The translations under genes and the position numbers were made by a program. A DNA stretch of 32,556 nucleotides from Mycolicibacterium peregrinum (GTDB lineage: Bacteria > Actinomycetota > Actinomycetes > Mycobacteriales > Mycobacteriaceae), in the NCBI RefSeq assembly GCF_001665625.1, contig NZ_LZSY01000049.1:1-32556 (forward strand), read 5' to 3'. The stretch's first letter is position 1; the number at the start of each line of letters is the position of its first letter. Below are positions 18,642-26,245 of the stretch, piece by piece. Below the pieces are notes generated by a model. The model saw only the letters and a program-made list of their open reading frames with translations, searched no databases and was not told the DNA's origin.

Positions 18642-19997
18642 TCAGCTCGCGGCCGACACGGAAGCATCCGCGCCGGTGGTGAATCGGTTGGCCGGCCGGT
18701 CCAGGCCGAGGTGATCGCGGAGGGTGGTTCCCGTGTATTCCTCCCGGAAGATGCCGCGGCGCTGCAACTCTGGGACGACGTGGTCGACGAAGTCGGTCAG
18801 CGAGGACGGCAGCGCCGGCGGAATGAGGTTGAAACCGTCGGCGGCGCCGGTGGTGAACCACTCCTCGATGGTGTCGGCGACCTGCTCGGGTGTGCCGGCG
18901 AACAACCGATGACCCCGCCCGCTGCTCAGCCGCAGCAACAACTCCCGAACGGTGAGGTTGCCGGTCTCGACCAACCGCTTCACCAGGGTGAGTCGACTCT
19001 TGATAAAGGTGTCGCCCGGGTCTTCGGCCGGGAAGCTCAGTTTCAGGTCGAGATCGGCCTTGGTGACCGCGAATCCGACGATGGCGCTCAGTTGTTCGAG
19101 ACCGTAATCGGGCACGGTGAGTTCTTCGAGTTCGCGCTGACGCTGTTGCGCCTCGGCTTCGGTGCTGCCGATGATCGTCGACAGTCCGGGAAGAATGTGC
19201 ACCTGGTCCGGGTTGCGACCGAACCGACGGATGCGGATCTTGACGTCGCGGTAGAAGTCACGGGCCTCGTCCAGTGTGGGTTGGGCGGTGAAGATGGCCT
19301 CGGCGTACCTGGCCGCGAGATCCTTACCGGGCTCCGAAGATCCGGCCTGGAACAGCACCGGATGGCCTTGCGGGGACCGCGGTACCTCCAGCGGTCCGGC
19401 CACGTCGAAATATTGGCCGGAGTGGTTGACCGCGTGGATCTTCGCCGGATCTACGAAACGGGGCGCGTCCTTGTCGCCGACGATGGCGTCGTCTTCCCAG
19501 CTGTCCCACAACTTCAGTGCAACCTGGAGGAATTCGTCGGCGCGCTGGTACCGCGCCTCCGGATCCGGGTGGTTCGGTACCCCGAAGTTGGCCGCGGCCG
19601 AGGCGTTGGCCGTCGTCACGACGTTCCAGCCGGCCCGGCCCCGGCTCACGTGATCGAGCGTGGCGAACCGCCGCGCCAACCCATACGGGTCGTTGTAGGT
19701 GGTGGATGCCGTCGCGATCAGCCCGACGTTGGTGGTTGCGCCGGCCAGCGCTGCGACCAGGGTGATCGGGTCCAGCGCATCGAACGGGCGAAACTCGGTC
19801 TGGTCCTTGAGCACCGGATGGTCGGCGAAGAACACCGCGTCGAGCTTGCCGCGCTCGGCGATGCGGGCCAGTTCGATGTAGTGGGTGATGTCGGTGATAC
19901 CCGACAGATCGGTTTCGGGGAGGCGCCACGCCGCTTCGTGCTGGCCGATGTTGCGCAGGAATGCGTTGAGGTGCAACTGCCGTGCAGGCGCAGCCAT
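18642..19997 (-). CDS. FMN-dependent monooxygenase of the NtaA/SnaA/DszA family
   Basis: This is a bacterial-luciferase-like (LLM class) flavin monooxygenase of 451 residues, using FMNH2 supplied by a reductase not found nearby. The NtaA/SnaA/DszA subgroup is marked by the N-terminal LHLNAFLRNIGQHEAAWRLP region, FFADHP, the HVSRGRAGWNVVTT segment and the C-terminal GFNLIPP. Members oxidise nitrilotriacetate, EDTA, dibenzothiophene sulfone, thioethers or sulfones. Being first in an operon with an SsuABC-like importer suggests that the imported compound is its substrate, probably for sulfur scavenging. The ATG at 19997 has AAAGGAG nine bases upstream. Confidence 0.93.
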   Translation of the reverse strand: MAAPARQLHLNAFLRNIGQHEAAWRLPETDLSGITDITHYIELARIAERGKLDAVFFADHPVLKDQTEFRPFDALDPITLVAALAGATTNVGLIATASTTYNDPYGLARRFATLDHVSRGRAGWNVVTTANASAAANFGVPNHPDPEARYQRADEFLQVALKLWDSWEDDAIVGDKDAPRFVDPAKIHAVNHSGQYFDVAGPLEVPRSPQGHPVLFQAGSSEPGKDLAARYAEAIFTAQPTLDEARDFYRDVKIRIRRFGRNPDQVHILPGLSTIIGSTEAEAQQRQRELEELTVPDYGLEQLSAIVGFAVTKADLDLKLSFPAEDPGDTFIKSRLTLVKRLVETGNLTVRELLLRLSSGRGHRLFAGTPEQVADTIEEWFTTGAADGFNLIPPALPSSLTDFVDHVVPELQRRGIFREEYTGTTLRDHLGLDRPANRFTTGADASVSAAS

Positions 19998-20079
19998 TGC
20001 GACGGGCTCCTTTGGTCGGTGAACCGGGCTGCGTCTATTTCAGGGGGCGGGCTGTGCTGCGAGAACAGTTAAGATCAGC

Positions 20080-20087
20080 GAAATTTC
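20080..20087. promoter_or_regulatory. AT-rich palindrome upstream of the monooxygenase operon
   Basis: GAAATTTC, flanked as AGCGAAATTTCAGCT, lies about 83 bp upstream of the monooxygenase ATG in a GC-rich setting. The symmetric AGC/GCT flanks give a partly palindromic 15-mer. It could be an operator of the sulfur-type operon. No regulator is encoded next to it. Confidence 0.3.
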
Positions 20088-20107
20088 AGCTAACCCGCAG
20101 ATACGAG

Positions 20108-20139
20108 ACGAGCGTGCGGCTTGTCTGCCACACGCTCGT
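20108..20139 (-). terminator. Strong hairpin after the secreted repeat-protein gene
   Basis: The arms acgagcgtgcggc (20108–20120) and gccacacgctcgt (20127–20139) pair over 13 bp with one G·U and a 6-nt loop. It lies 32 bp beyond the stop of the minus-strand secreted-protein gene and insulates the monooxygenase operon downstream. A U-tract is lacking. Confidence 0.7.
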
Positions 20140-20171
20140 TCGTGAGTGAGATTGGTGCCCTCCGGCCGGGT

Positions 20172-20543
20172 TCAGCCCAGGCCGGTCCACTTCTTCAGCA
20201 CCTTGCCCGGGAAGCTTCCCCACTTTTCGGCGGTCTTGCCGGGGAACGTCGCCCACTTCTCGGCGGTCTTGCCCGGGAACGAGGTCCATTTCTCGGCGGT
20301 CTCACCCGGGAACTTCGTCCACTTGTCGACGATGGGACTCTCAGGCAGGTCGACCCCGCCGGTGAGCGCGCTCTTGGCGGCGTCGGTGACGGCATCGGTG
20401 ACCGACGAATTCACCCGGTCGCACGGTGAGCATCCGACGGTGCTGTTGCCCTTGGAATCGGCCGATGCCGGCGCGGCCAGCGTCACGGCGGCCCCGATGG
20501 CCCCCGCGGCGAGGGTCGTGGCGATCAAGCTCTTCTGGATCAT
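20172..20543 (-). CDS. Small secreted protein with four 11-residue WxxFPGKTAEK repeats
   Basis: The 123-residue protein starts at the ATG at 20543 (GGGGA just upstream). It has a Sec signal peptide (MIQKSLIATTLAAGAIGAAV…) with a predicted cleavage site after APASA, at about residue 29. The mature part begins with a small polar segment holding a CSPC pair, then a Val/Ala/Ser-rich stretch, and ends in four tandem units of K-W-x-x-F-P-G-K/E-T-A-E plus a partial fifth, KWTGLG. The regular Trp/Phe/Pro spacing suggests a repeated amphipathic or surface-binding element. I recall a small secreted protein (Rv1291c) near argS in M. tuberculosis that may be the positional counterpart, unverified. No function is assigned. 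Confidence 0.85.
   Translation of the reverse strand: MIQKSLIATTLAAGAIGAAVTLAAPASADSKGNSTVGCSPCDRVNSSVTDAVTDAAKSALTGGVDLPESPIVDKWTKFPGETAEKWTSFPGKTAEKWATFPGKTAEKWGSFPGKVLKKWTGLG
20193..20324 (-). repeat. Four 33-bp tandem repeats coding for KWxxFPGKTAE
   Basis: Units at 20324–20292, 20291–20259, 20258–20226 and 20225–20193 are all in frame. Units 2 and 3 are most alike; unit 1 has E for K, and unit 4 ends KVLK instead of KTAE. A partial unit (20192–20175) ends the protein. Third-position differences between copies show the array is not a recent perfect duplication. Confidence 0.9.
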
Positions 20544-20907
20544 GAGTTCCCCAACTGTTGTATCCCCGCCGTCTGACGACGACGTCGAACGACACGCTAG
20601 TACCAGAACCGCGCGAGCGCCGATCACTGACGAACCCTTGACATCGTTTGCTGTAGCCGAACGTGCGCTGGACTTGCCCACGGCCACCCACGCCGGTGTC
20701 CCACACTCAGGGCACCCCGGGCGAACACCCGGTAACGGTCAGATGAACAACACCGCACACGCCTGAATCAAAGGTCTGCGAACAGGCATTGAGCGGAAAC
20801 CCCCAAAAGTCGGCACCGCGCCTTTCCGCGCGAACAAACGTCGGGAATCTCCACGTCGAACAGAGATCCAGACTACGAGGCGCTTATTCCATGATCTTGA
20901 TCACGTT
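20544..20907. other. Gene-poor intergenic region
   Basis: About 365 bp without a supported gene. It should hold the minus-strand promoter of the secreted repeat protein; a TACTAG box near 20597–20602 is a weak candidate. Reading frames crossing it are start extensions or antisense shadows. No tRNA, riboswitch fold or insertion sequence is recognised. Confidence 0.4.
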
Positions 20908-20927
20908 TTGCTGGACTCGTCCAGCAA
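20908..20927. terminator. Compact palindrome/terminator after the F420-type oxidoreductase gene
   Basis: TTGCTGGAC (20908–20916) and GTCCAGCAA (20919–20927) are a perfect 9+9 bp inverted repeat separated by two bases. It lies 7 bp beyond the stop of the minus-strand oxidoreductase gene, and on that strand it is followed by AAACG, so it lacks a U-tract. A likely terminator. Confidence 0.6.
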
Positions 20928-20933
20928 GGACGC

Positions 20934-21827
20934 TCAGGCGAAGACTTTCGCCACCTCGGCCACGCGGCGCAGCTGGTCGATGTCGGAGCTGGTCGGGATC
21001 AGGTGCACCTCGTCGGTGCCGATGTCCTGGAACCTGCCGAGCACCTCGATCAGTTCCTCTTCGGTGCCCGCCCAGCCGGTCGCGGGGGCCATCGCGTCGA
21101 CGTATTCGGCCGGGATCCAGTTCATGTACCGGCGCAGGTGCCGGTGCACCTGCGCGCGGGCCTCCTCCGGCTCACCGAGCGCGAACCAGAACGAGGTGGC
21201 CAGGTGCGGCTTGGACTTGCCCGCCTCGGCCCAGGCGGTGCGGGCGATGTCGAACAACTCGGCCTGGCGGTCTACATCCAGATCCAGAGTCGTGCCGGCG
21301 ACGCCGTCGGCCCAGGCCGCAGCGTCCCGGATGGTCTTGGGCCCGATGGTGCCGATGTGCAGGGAGGGCCCACCGCTCTGAACCGGCGGCGGCCCGACCG
21401 GGAGCACCGATTCGGTGACCTTCTCGCCGGCCCACACCCGCTTCATCACCGCGACCCGCTCGGCCATTCCCCGCCGGGTCTGGGACGCCGGGTCGGCGCC
21501 GACCGCGTGATAGTCCTCGTGACGGCCGCCGACACCGATGCCCACGGTCAACCGTCCGCCGCTGAGCAGATCTCCGGTGGCCAGGCCTTTGGCCAGCATC
21601 ACCGGATCGTGGAGCTGCGGCACCACCACGGTGGTCACCAGCCGCACCCGGTCGGTCCAGGCCGCCAGCGCGCCCAGCAGGGTCAGGCTGTCGGGGTTGT
21701 CGAACGCGATGCGTTCACCCCAGCACAGCGACGAGAACGGGCCTCCGTCGATGACGCGCGCCCAGGATCGCAGCGTCGTCGCATCCAACTGAGGCTCCAT
21801 GACCGGCATCGTCATCCCCACACGCAC
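20934..21827 (-). CDS. Luciferase-like (LLM) oxidoreductase, probably F420-dependent
   Basis: The 297-residue protein is a single TIM-barrel member of the bacterial luciferase/F420 oxidoreductase superfamily. It contains WGERIAFDNPDSLTLLGALAAWT, a VVVPQLHDPVMLAK segment, GRLTVGIGVGGRHEDY near the flavin/F420 phosphate site and a C-terminal TDEVHLIPTS strand. Mycobacteria have many F420-dependent homologues, so F420 is more likely than FMN, but this is inferred from the family. The GTG at 21827 has no clear ribosome site, and a later ATG (residue 5 or 7) is possible. It diverges from a VOC protein gene. Confidence 0.88.
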   Translation of the reverse strand: MRVGMTMPVMEPQLDATTLRSWARVIDGGPFSSLCWGERIAFDNPDSLTLLGALAAWTDRVRLVTTVVVPQLHDPVMLAKGLATGDLLSGGRLTVGIGVGGRHEDYHAVGADPASQTRRGMAERVAVMKRVWAGEKVTESVLPVGPPPVQSGGPSLHIGTIGPKTIRDAAAWADGVAGTTLDLDVDRQAELFDIARTAWAEAGKSKPHLATSFWFALGEPEEARAQVHRHLRRYMNWIPAEYVDAMAPATGWAGTEEELIEVLGRFQDIGTDEVHLIPTSSDIDQLRRVAEVAKVFA

Positions 21828-21857
21828 CCACGGATTCTGTCATGTCGTGGTGGCAGC

Positions 21858-22280
21858 ATGAACCCCATGGCCATCACCACGTCCTCGGTCGCGCATGTGC
21901 GGCTCACGGTCACCGACATCGAACGGTCCCGGCAGTTCTACGAGAGCGTTTTCGGCTGGCCGGTCCTCATCGAGCTGCCGCAGGACGCCGACGTCGCCAC
22001 CCGCGCCAGGCTGAGTTTCCTGTCAGGTGGGGTCATCTACGACGCCGGGGCAACGTTGATCGGACTGCGCCCGGTCGGCCGGGATGCCTTCGACGAGAAC
22101 CGAACCGGGCTGGACCACTTGGCCTTCCGGCTCAGGAGCCTCGCCGAACTGAACGAGGCCGCGCTTCACCTCGACGATCTGGATATCGCGCACGAACCGG
22201 TCAAGGACATCGGCCCTTCCTACATCCTGGAGTTCCGCGACCCGGACAACATCGCGTTGGAGCTCACCGCGCCGAAGTAG
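21858..22280 (+). CDS. VOC (glyoxalase/bleomycin-resistance) family protein
   Basis: The 140-residue protein has the two βαβββ modules of the vicinal oxygen chelate fold: VAHVRLTVTDIERSRQFYESVFGWP at the N-terminus and GLDHLAFRL … YILEFRDPDNIALEL at the C-terminus. Likely metal ligands are His in VAHV, His in LDHLAF and Glu in ALEL. Family members are lyases, dioxygenases or binding proteins, so no substrate is assigned. The ATG at 21858 follows GGTGG closely; a second ATG at 21867 would give 137 residues. It is divergent from the F420-type oxidoreductase and is followed by hairpins before the kinase gene. Confidence 0.88.
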   Translation: MNPMAITTSSVAHVRLTVTDIERSRQFYESVFGWPVLIELPQDADVATRARLSFLSGGVIYDAGATLIGLRPVGRDAFDENRTGLDHLAFRLRSLAELNEAALHLDDLDIAHEPVKDIGPSYILEFRDPDNIALELTAPK

Positions 22281-22282
22281 AT

Positions 22283-22319
22283 CCCCGATCCGGGGGTTAT
22301 CCCCCAGCACGGTCTGGGG
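22283..22319 (+). terminator. Overlapping, mutually exclusive G/C hairpins
   Basis: Three possible stems overlap here: CCCC (22283–22286) with the following GGGGG; GGGGG (22292–22296) with CCCCC (22301–22305) around TTAT; and CCCCAG (22302–22307) with CTGGGG (22314–22319), the last followed by AAAAC. Only one or two can form at once. The element follows the VOC stop directly and precedes the kinase promoter. Terminator or attenuator. Confidence 0.5.
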
Positions 22320-22351
22320 AAAACGCTGTGTCGCCACACCGCACAACTTCG

Positions 22352-22357
22352 TAGGTT
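22352..22357 (+). promoter_or_regulatory. –10 box giving a leaderless kinase mRNA
   Basis: TAGGTT matches TANNNT and ends exactly six bases before the ATG of the sensor kinase gene (22364). Transcription would therefore begin at the A of the start codon. A GGAGG lies between them but is only one base from the ATG, too close to serve as a normal ribosome site. Confidence 0.5.
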
Positions 22358-22363
22358 GGAGGC

Positions 22364-23674
22364 ATGGTCGCACCCAGCGAAACCGTCCTGCCCACGCCTG
22401 CCCCGCCGGCGTCTGAGCCCGTGTCGACATCACGCAACATCGGCGTCGTACCGACCGCATCGATGATCACCGGCGCCGCCGTCGCGCTCGTGTGGTTCTG
22501 GATTCCGTTGTCCATCATGGTCATCGGGGTCTCCTCGATCCCGTCGGTGATCGGATTCCTGCTCGCCGGCGTGGTGTTCATCTACCTGATGCGCGGCGTG
22601 GAGTGGTTCGAGCGGACCCGAAGCGAAGCCGTATTCGGTTTCGGTCTCGGCGTCCCGCCCCGCCGACTGTCGCCGCATACCGGCGTCCAGGGCTGGGCTC
22701 ACCAACTGTGGCTGGACATCAGCAGTACCCGGTTCTGGAAAGGCGTCTGCCACCACTACCTGCGGATGACGTACGACATGCTGGCCACCGGCCTGGCATT
22801 CGCGTTGCTGACGTTCGCTTTCCTGGGCCCGGCCGCGGCCGTCGCCATCCGGCACAGCGACGACGATGCCGGTCTGGTGTTCCTGTCCCCGCCGGTCACG
22901 TGGCTGCTGGCGATCATCGCCGTCATCGCCGCGGTCGCCATCCTGATCCTCGCGCCCGCGGTCGATGCCGCGATCGATCGATGGCTGCTGTCGCCGTCAC
23001 CCACCGCGGCCCTGGAGTATCAGGTGAGCGCGCTGGCCGATGCCCGGCAGGGCGCGGTGTCCTCGGCACAGACCGAACGGCACCGCATCGAGCGGGACCT
23101 GCACGACAGCGTGCAGCCCCGCCTGGTGTCCCTGGCGATGACGATCGGGCTGGCGCAGACCAAACTGGATTCGGATCCGCCCGCCGCCAAGGCGCTGATC
23201 GCCGAGGCCCACGACGACGCCAAGAGCGCGCTGGTGGAGCTGCGCAACGTGGTGCGCGGCATCGCCCCGACGATCCTGTCCGATCGTGGACTCGACGCGG
23301 CACTGTCCTCTGTGGTGCAGCGTGCCGAAACCTCGGGGGTACCAACCACATTGCACATCGAGTTGCCCCGCAGGCTGCCCGATGAGATCGAATCGGTCGC
23401 CTACTTCGTGGTCGCCGAGGCGTTGACCAACATCGCCAAGCACGCCGACGCCTCGCAGGCGGTGGTCACCGTGCGCCTGGACGAGGCCGCCGACGTGCTG
23501 CACGTATCGGTGTTCGACGACGGAAAGGGCGGAGCCGTCGTCGACGCGGGCGAGAACGCCACCGGCCTGCGCGGACTCGACGAACGAGTACGCGCCGCGG
23601 GCGGAACCTTCGCGGTGTCCAGTCCCGCCACCGGCCCGACGATCGTCACGGCGGTGCTGCCATGCGCATCGTGA
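22364..23674 (+). CDS. Two-component sensor histidine kinase (NarL-partner, HisKA_3 type)
   Basis: The 436-residue membrane kinase has four predicted transmembrane helices (about 36–56, 60–77, 140–163, 178–200) within a 'putative sensor' type domain with only short external loops. A coiled-coil linker, the HisKA_3 phosphoacceptor motif ERDLHDSVQPRL (His247) and a HATPase domain with N-box AEALTNIAKHADAS and G-box GLRGLDERVRAAGG follow. The absence of a large external domain suggests it senses the membrane or an intramembrane signal. The downstream response regulator overlaps it by 13 bp and a DUF4097-like membrane protein follows. I do not recognise a named orthologue. Confidence 0.93.
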   Translation: MVAPSETVLPTPAPPASEPVSTSRNIGVVPTASMITGAAVALVWFWIPLSIMVIGVSSIPSVIGFLLAGVVFIYLMRGVEWFERTRSEAVFGFGLGVPPRRLSPHTGVQGWAHQLWLDISSTRFWKGVCHHYLRMTYDMLATGLAFALLTFAFLGPAAAVAIRHSDDDAGLVFLSPPVTWLLAIIAVIAAVAILILAPAVDAAIDRWLLSPSPTAALEYQVSALADARQGAVSSAQTERHRIERDLHDSVQPRLVSLAMTIGLAQTKLDSDPPAAKALIAEAHDDAKSALVELRNVVRGIAPTILSDRGLDAALSSVVQRAETSGVPTTLHIELPRRLPDEIESVAYFVVAEALTNIAKHADASQAVVTVRLDEAADVLHVSVFDDGKGGAVVDAGENATGLRGLDERVRAAGGTFAVSSPATGPTIVTAVLPCAS

Positions 23675-24306
23675 TCGCCGAGGACTCGGCGCTGCTGCGG
23701 GCCGGTATCGAACGCATCCTGGCCGACGCCGGACACGAGGTGGTCGCCGGGGTGCCCGACGCCACCAACCTGCTGCGGCTCGTCAACGAGTACCACCCCG
23801 ACCTGGCCATCCTCGATGTCCGGATGCCGCCGACGTTCACCGACGAGGGCATCCGGGCCGCGGCACTGCTGCGCAGCCAGAACCCCGAGTCGCCGGTGCT
23901 GGTGCTCTCCCACTACGTCGAGGAGCGGTACGCGGCCGATCTGATCGCCTCGGACACCAGAGGATTCGGCTACCTGCTCAAGGACCGGGTCGCCGACGTG
24001 CCGGCCTTCCTCGACGCCGTCGCCGTCGTGGGCGGAGGAGGCACGGTGCTCGATCCCGAGGTGGTGTCACAGATCCTCGTCCGCTCGGCCCGCCACAGTG
24101 CACTGGACCAGCTGACCCCGCGCGAACGCGACGTCCTGCAGTTGATGGCGGAAGGCAGGACGAACTCGGCCATCGCCACGACACTGCACATCTCGGTCGG
24201 CTCGGCCGAGAAACACATCGCCTCGATCTTCACGAAATTCGGCCTCGCTCCCGACGAGAGCGAGAACCGCCGCGTGCTGGCAGTGCTGCGCTATCTCGAG
24301 ACCTAG
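23662..24306 (+). CDS. NarL/LuxR-family response regulator
   Basis: The 214-residue regulator has a receiver domain with acidic Glu7/Asp8, the phosphoacceptor Asp52 (AILDVRMPP), Ser83 and Lys107 (GYLLKDR), then a LuxR-type helix-turn-helix (LTPRERDVLQLMAEGRTN…SVGSAEKHIASIF). It is the cognate partner of the overlapping sensor kinase. Its likely targets include its own operon and the adjacent membrane protein gene (inference). The ATG at 23662 lies inside the kinase gene, so translation is coupled. Confidence 0.95.
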   Translation: MRIVIAEDSALLRAGIERILADAGHEVVAGVPDATNLLRLVNEYHPDLAILDVRMPPTFTDEGIRAAALLRSQNPESPVLVLSHYVEERYAADLIASDTRGFGYLLKDRVADVPAFLDAVAVVGGGGTVLDPEVVSQILVRSARHSALDQLTPRERDVLQLMAEGRTNSAIATTLHISVGSAEKHIASIFTKFGLAPDESENRRVLAVLRYLET

Positions 24307-24338
24307 ACCGAACATCCACACCGGGAAGGACTTTCAAC

Positions 24339-25223
24339 GTGACCACCATCGCCCCTCCGCCGCCGGTCAACCCACCACCCCAGCTGAACCCCGGCGGGCG
24401 CACCACCTTCCGTCTCGCCCTGATCGTCGCGGCCACGCTGCTCGTGGCCGGTTCGGTGACATCGCTGGGTTTCGCGGCGTGGGCCGTGAGCAACGTCCGA
24501 GTCATCACTGACCACGAGGCCCTGCCGGGCACGATGCGATCACTGGTCATCGACACCGCACACATCCCCGTCGCGATCCGGATCACCGCGGACCGCGAAA
24601 CCCGCGACGCCGCGGCCGATCTGCGCCTGGTGAACACCACCCACAGTGGCGCACACCGACTGCAGGTCACCACCGACGGCGACGAGACCCGCATCGCCAT
24701 CTTGGGCAATCCGTCTCGCGTCCTGGAATGGGCCCGCGGCGGTGAGATCACCGTCTCCGTACCGCCCGAGCAGGCCCGGCGGCTGACGGTGCGCACCGAG
24801 CAGGAGATCGGCACCGTGATCGCGCAGGCAGACCTGGACCAGTTGATCGCGCGGACCACGGACGGGCCGATCATCCTGCGGGGTGCGGCCCGCCGCGTCG
24901 AGGCCCACACCGTCAACGGTGAGATCTTCTCGCGCTCCCCCATAGCGGTCACCGAACAGTTCAACGCCACCACGTCCGACGGTGACATCGCCGTCGATTT
25001 CCGTGACGCCGCGCCGCGGCGGGTGGATGCGGTGAGCCGCAACGGCGATGTGACCATCGGATTGCCCGGGCGTGGGCCGTATCTGGTGCATGCCCAGTCC
25101 GGATCCTCGACGCAGGTGCGGGTGCCCGAGACGACCGTTCCCGACAGTGCCGCCGCCGAGGTCACGGTGCGCTCCGATGACGGCGACGTCGTCGTCGAGG
25201 ACGTCGGACTCGGACAGCGCTAG
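24339..25223 (+). CDS. Membrane-anchored DUF4097-like β-repeat protein
   Basis: The 294-residue protein has a proline-rich cytoplasmic tail (PPPPVNPPPQLNP), one transmembrane helix (about 25–50) and a long extracytoplasmic part with recurring NGE/DGD/NGD turns (ARTTDGPIILRG, HTVNGEIFSR, TTSDGDIAVDF, SRNGDVTIGL, SDDGDVVVED). Such repeats are typical of the DUF4097/adhesin-like β-helix family. These proteins often sit beside kinase or PspC-type envelope stress genes in actinobacteria. The GTG at 24339 has GGGAAGGA nine bases upstream. It starts 32 bp after the response regulator and is probably in the same operon, as sensor accessory or output. Its stop TAG overlaps the stop of the convergent next gene at CTAG (25220–25223). 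Confidence 0.82.
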   Translation: MTTIAPPPPVNPPPQLNPGGRTTFRLALIVAATLLVAGSVTSLGFAAWAVSNVRVITDHEALPGTMRSLVIDTAHIPVAIRITADRETRDAAADLRLVNTTHSGAHRLQVTTDGDETRIAILGNPSRVLEWARGGEITVSVPPEQARRLTVRTEQEIGTVIAQADLDQLIARTTDGPIILRGAARRVEAHTVNGEIFSRSPIAVTEQFNATTSDGDIAVDFRDAAPRRVDAVSRNGDVTIGLPGRGPYLVHAQSGSSTQVRVPETTVPDSAAAEVTVRSDDGDVVVEDVGLGQR

Positions 25224-26245
25224 CGGTCCGGGGTCAACCCCTCCATGATCTCGGCCACCGAACCGGTGCGGGCCTGGCGCCACCCGGTGCCGGCCCAGAC
25301 ATTGGTGGCCTGCGGGTCGCCTGCGGCCACCGACGCCTTGCGCACCGGGCTGGTCAGGTAATGGATCTCGGGATAGCCCAACGGCGCCTGTCCATCGTGA
25401 TCGACGATGAACCGGTTGCGCAATCCACGTGCATACCGGCCGGAAAATGCCCGCGTCACAACGGTTTCGGTGAACTCAGGGCTCCGCAACGCGTCCCGGT
25501 GCACCGGGCTGCTGCCGGATTCATCGGCCAGCAGGAACGCCGTGCCGAGTTGAGCCGCCACCGCGCCCGCAGCCAGAACGCCCGCAACGTCGTCGGCGCT
25601 GATCAACCCACCGGCGGCCACTACGGGGATGTCGACCGCCGACAGTACGTCGGCCAGCAGGTGGTCCAGTGGTTGCGATCCGGGCGAGGCGGACGGATCG
25701 AACGTGCCGCGGTGCCCACCCGCTGCGGGTCCCTGGACGGCGAGGGCATCGACCCCGCGGCTCACCGCGAGCCAGGCTTCGTCCAGAGTCGTCACGGTGC
25801 CGACCGTGGTGACGCCGGCGCTGCGCAACCGGGCGATCTCGGACTCACTCGGCAGGCCGAACGTGAACGAGACCACCTCGGGCCGGAGATCGAGCACCGC
25901 ATCCAGCTTGGCGGCCCACGCGTCGTCGTCGTACCTCGGCTCGCCGAGTGCCACCCCGTAGCGCTGCGCTTCACCGGCCAGCGCGTCGGCATAGACCCGG
26001 ATCTGTTCGGACGTGCCCGCACTGGGCTGCGGCGCAAAGAGATTCACCCCGAGGGGTTCGGAAGTCAGATCGCGTGCCGCGGTGACTTTCTCGGCGAGCG
26101 CGTCGGCGGTCAGATAACCGGCCGCGAGGAACCCGAGCCCGCCGGCCTTGCTGCCGGCCGCGGCCAGTTCCGGCGTCGAGGGCCCACCTGCCATCGGCGC
26201 CACGATCACCGGACGTCGGAGCCCGCGAATATCGAATGTGCCCAT
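25220..26245 (-). CDS. Nitronate monooxygenase-like (2-nitropropane dioxygenase family) flavoprotein
   Basis: The 341-residue FMN-dependent TIM-barrel protein contains RRPVIVAPMAGGPSTPELA at the N-terminus, VQGPAAGGHRG with the conserved catalytic-type histidine, VVAAGGLISADDVAGVLAAGA and AQLGTAFLLADES. It belongs to the NPD/NMO family, which detoxifies nitronates such as propionate-3-nitronate; some homologues are enoyl reductases. The ATG at 26245 is used because AAAGGCGG lies upstream and it overlaps the GNAT stop (TGATG). The open frame continues upstream through the GNAT gene but is a shadow. Likely co-transcribed with the acetyltransferase. Confidence 0.92.
   Translation of the reverse strand: MGTFDIRGLRRPVIVAPMAGGPSTPELAAAGSKAGGLGFLAAGYLTADALAEKVTAARDLTSEPLGVNLFAPQPSAGTSEQIRVYADALAGEAQRYGVALGEPRYDDDAWAAKLDAVLDLRPEVVSFTFGLPSESEIARLRSAGVTTVGTVTTLDEAWLAVSRGVDALAVQGPAAGGHRGTFDPSASPGSQPLDHLLADVLSAVDIPVVAAGGLISADDVAGVLAAGAVAAQLGTAFLLADESGSSPVHRDALRSPEFTETVVTRAFSGRYARGLRNRFIVDHDGQAPLGYPEIHYLTSPVRKASVAAGDPQATNVWAGTGWRQARTGSVAEIMEGLTPDR

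Noticed and set aside
20112..20159. Short minus-strand frame MWQTSRTLVSYLRVS, resembling actinobacterial sulfur leader peptides, before the monooxygenase operon
   Set aside because: It lies within the strong terminator hairpin of the upstream gene, has no clear ribosome site and lacks the typical His-Val-Asp-Leu motif. The resemblance is weak.
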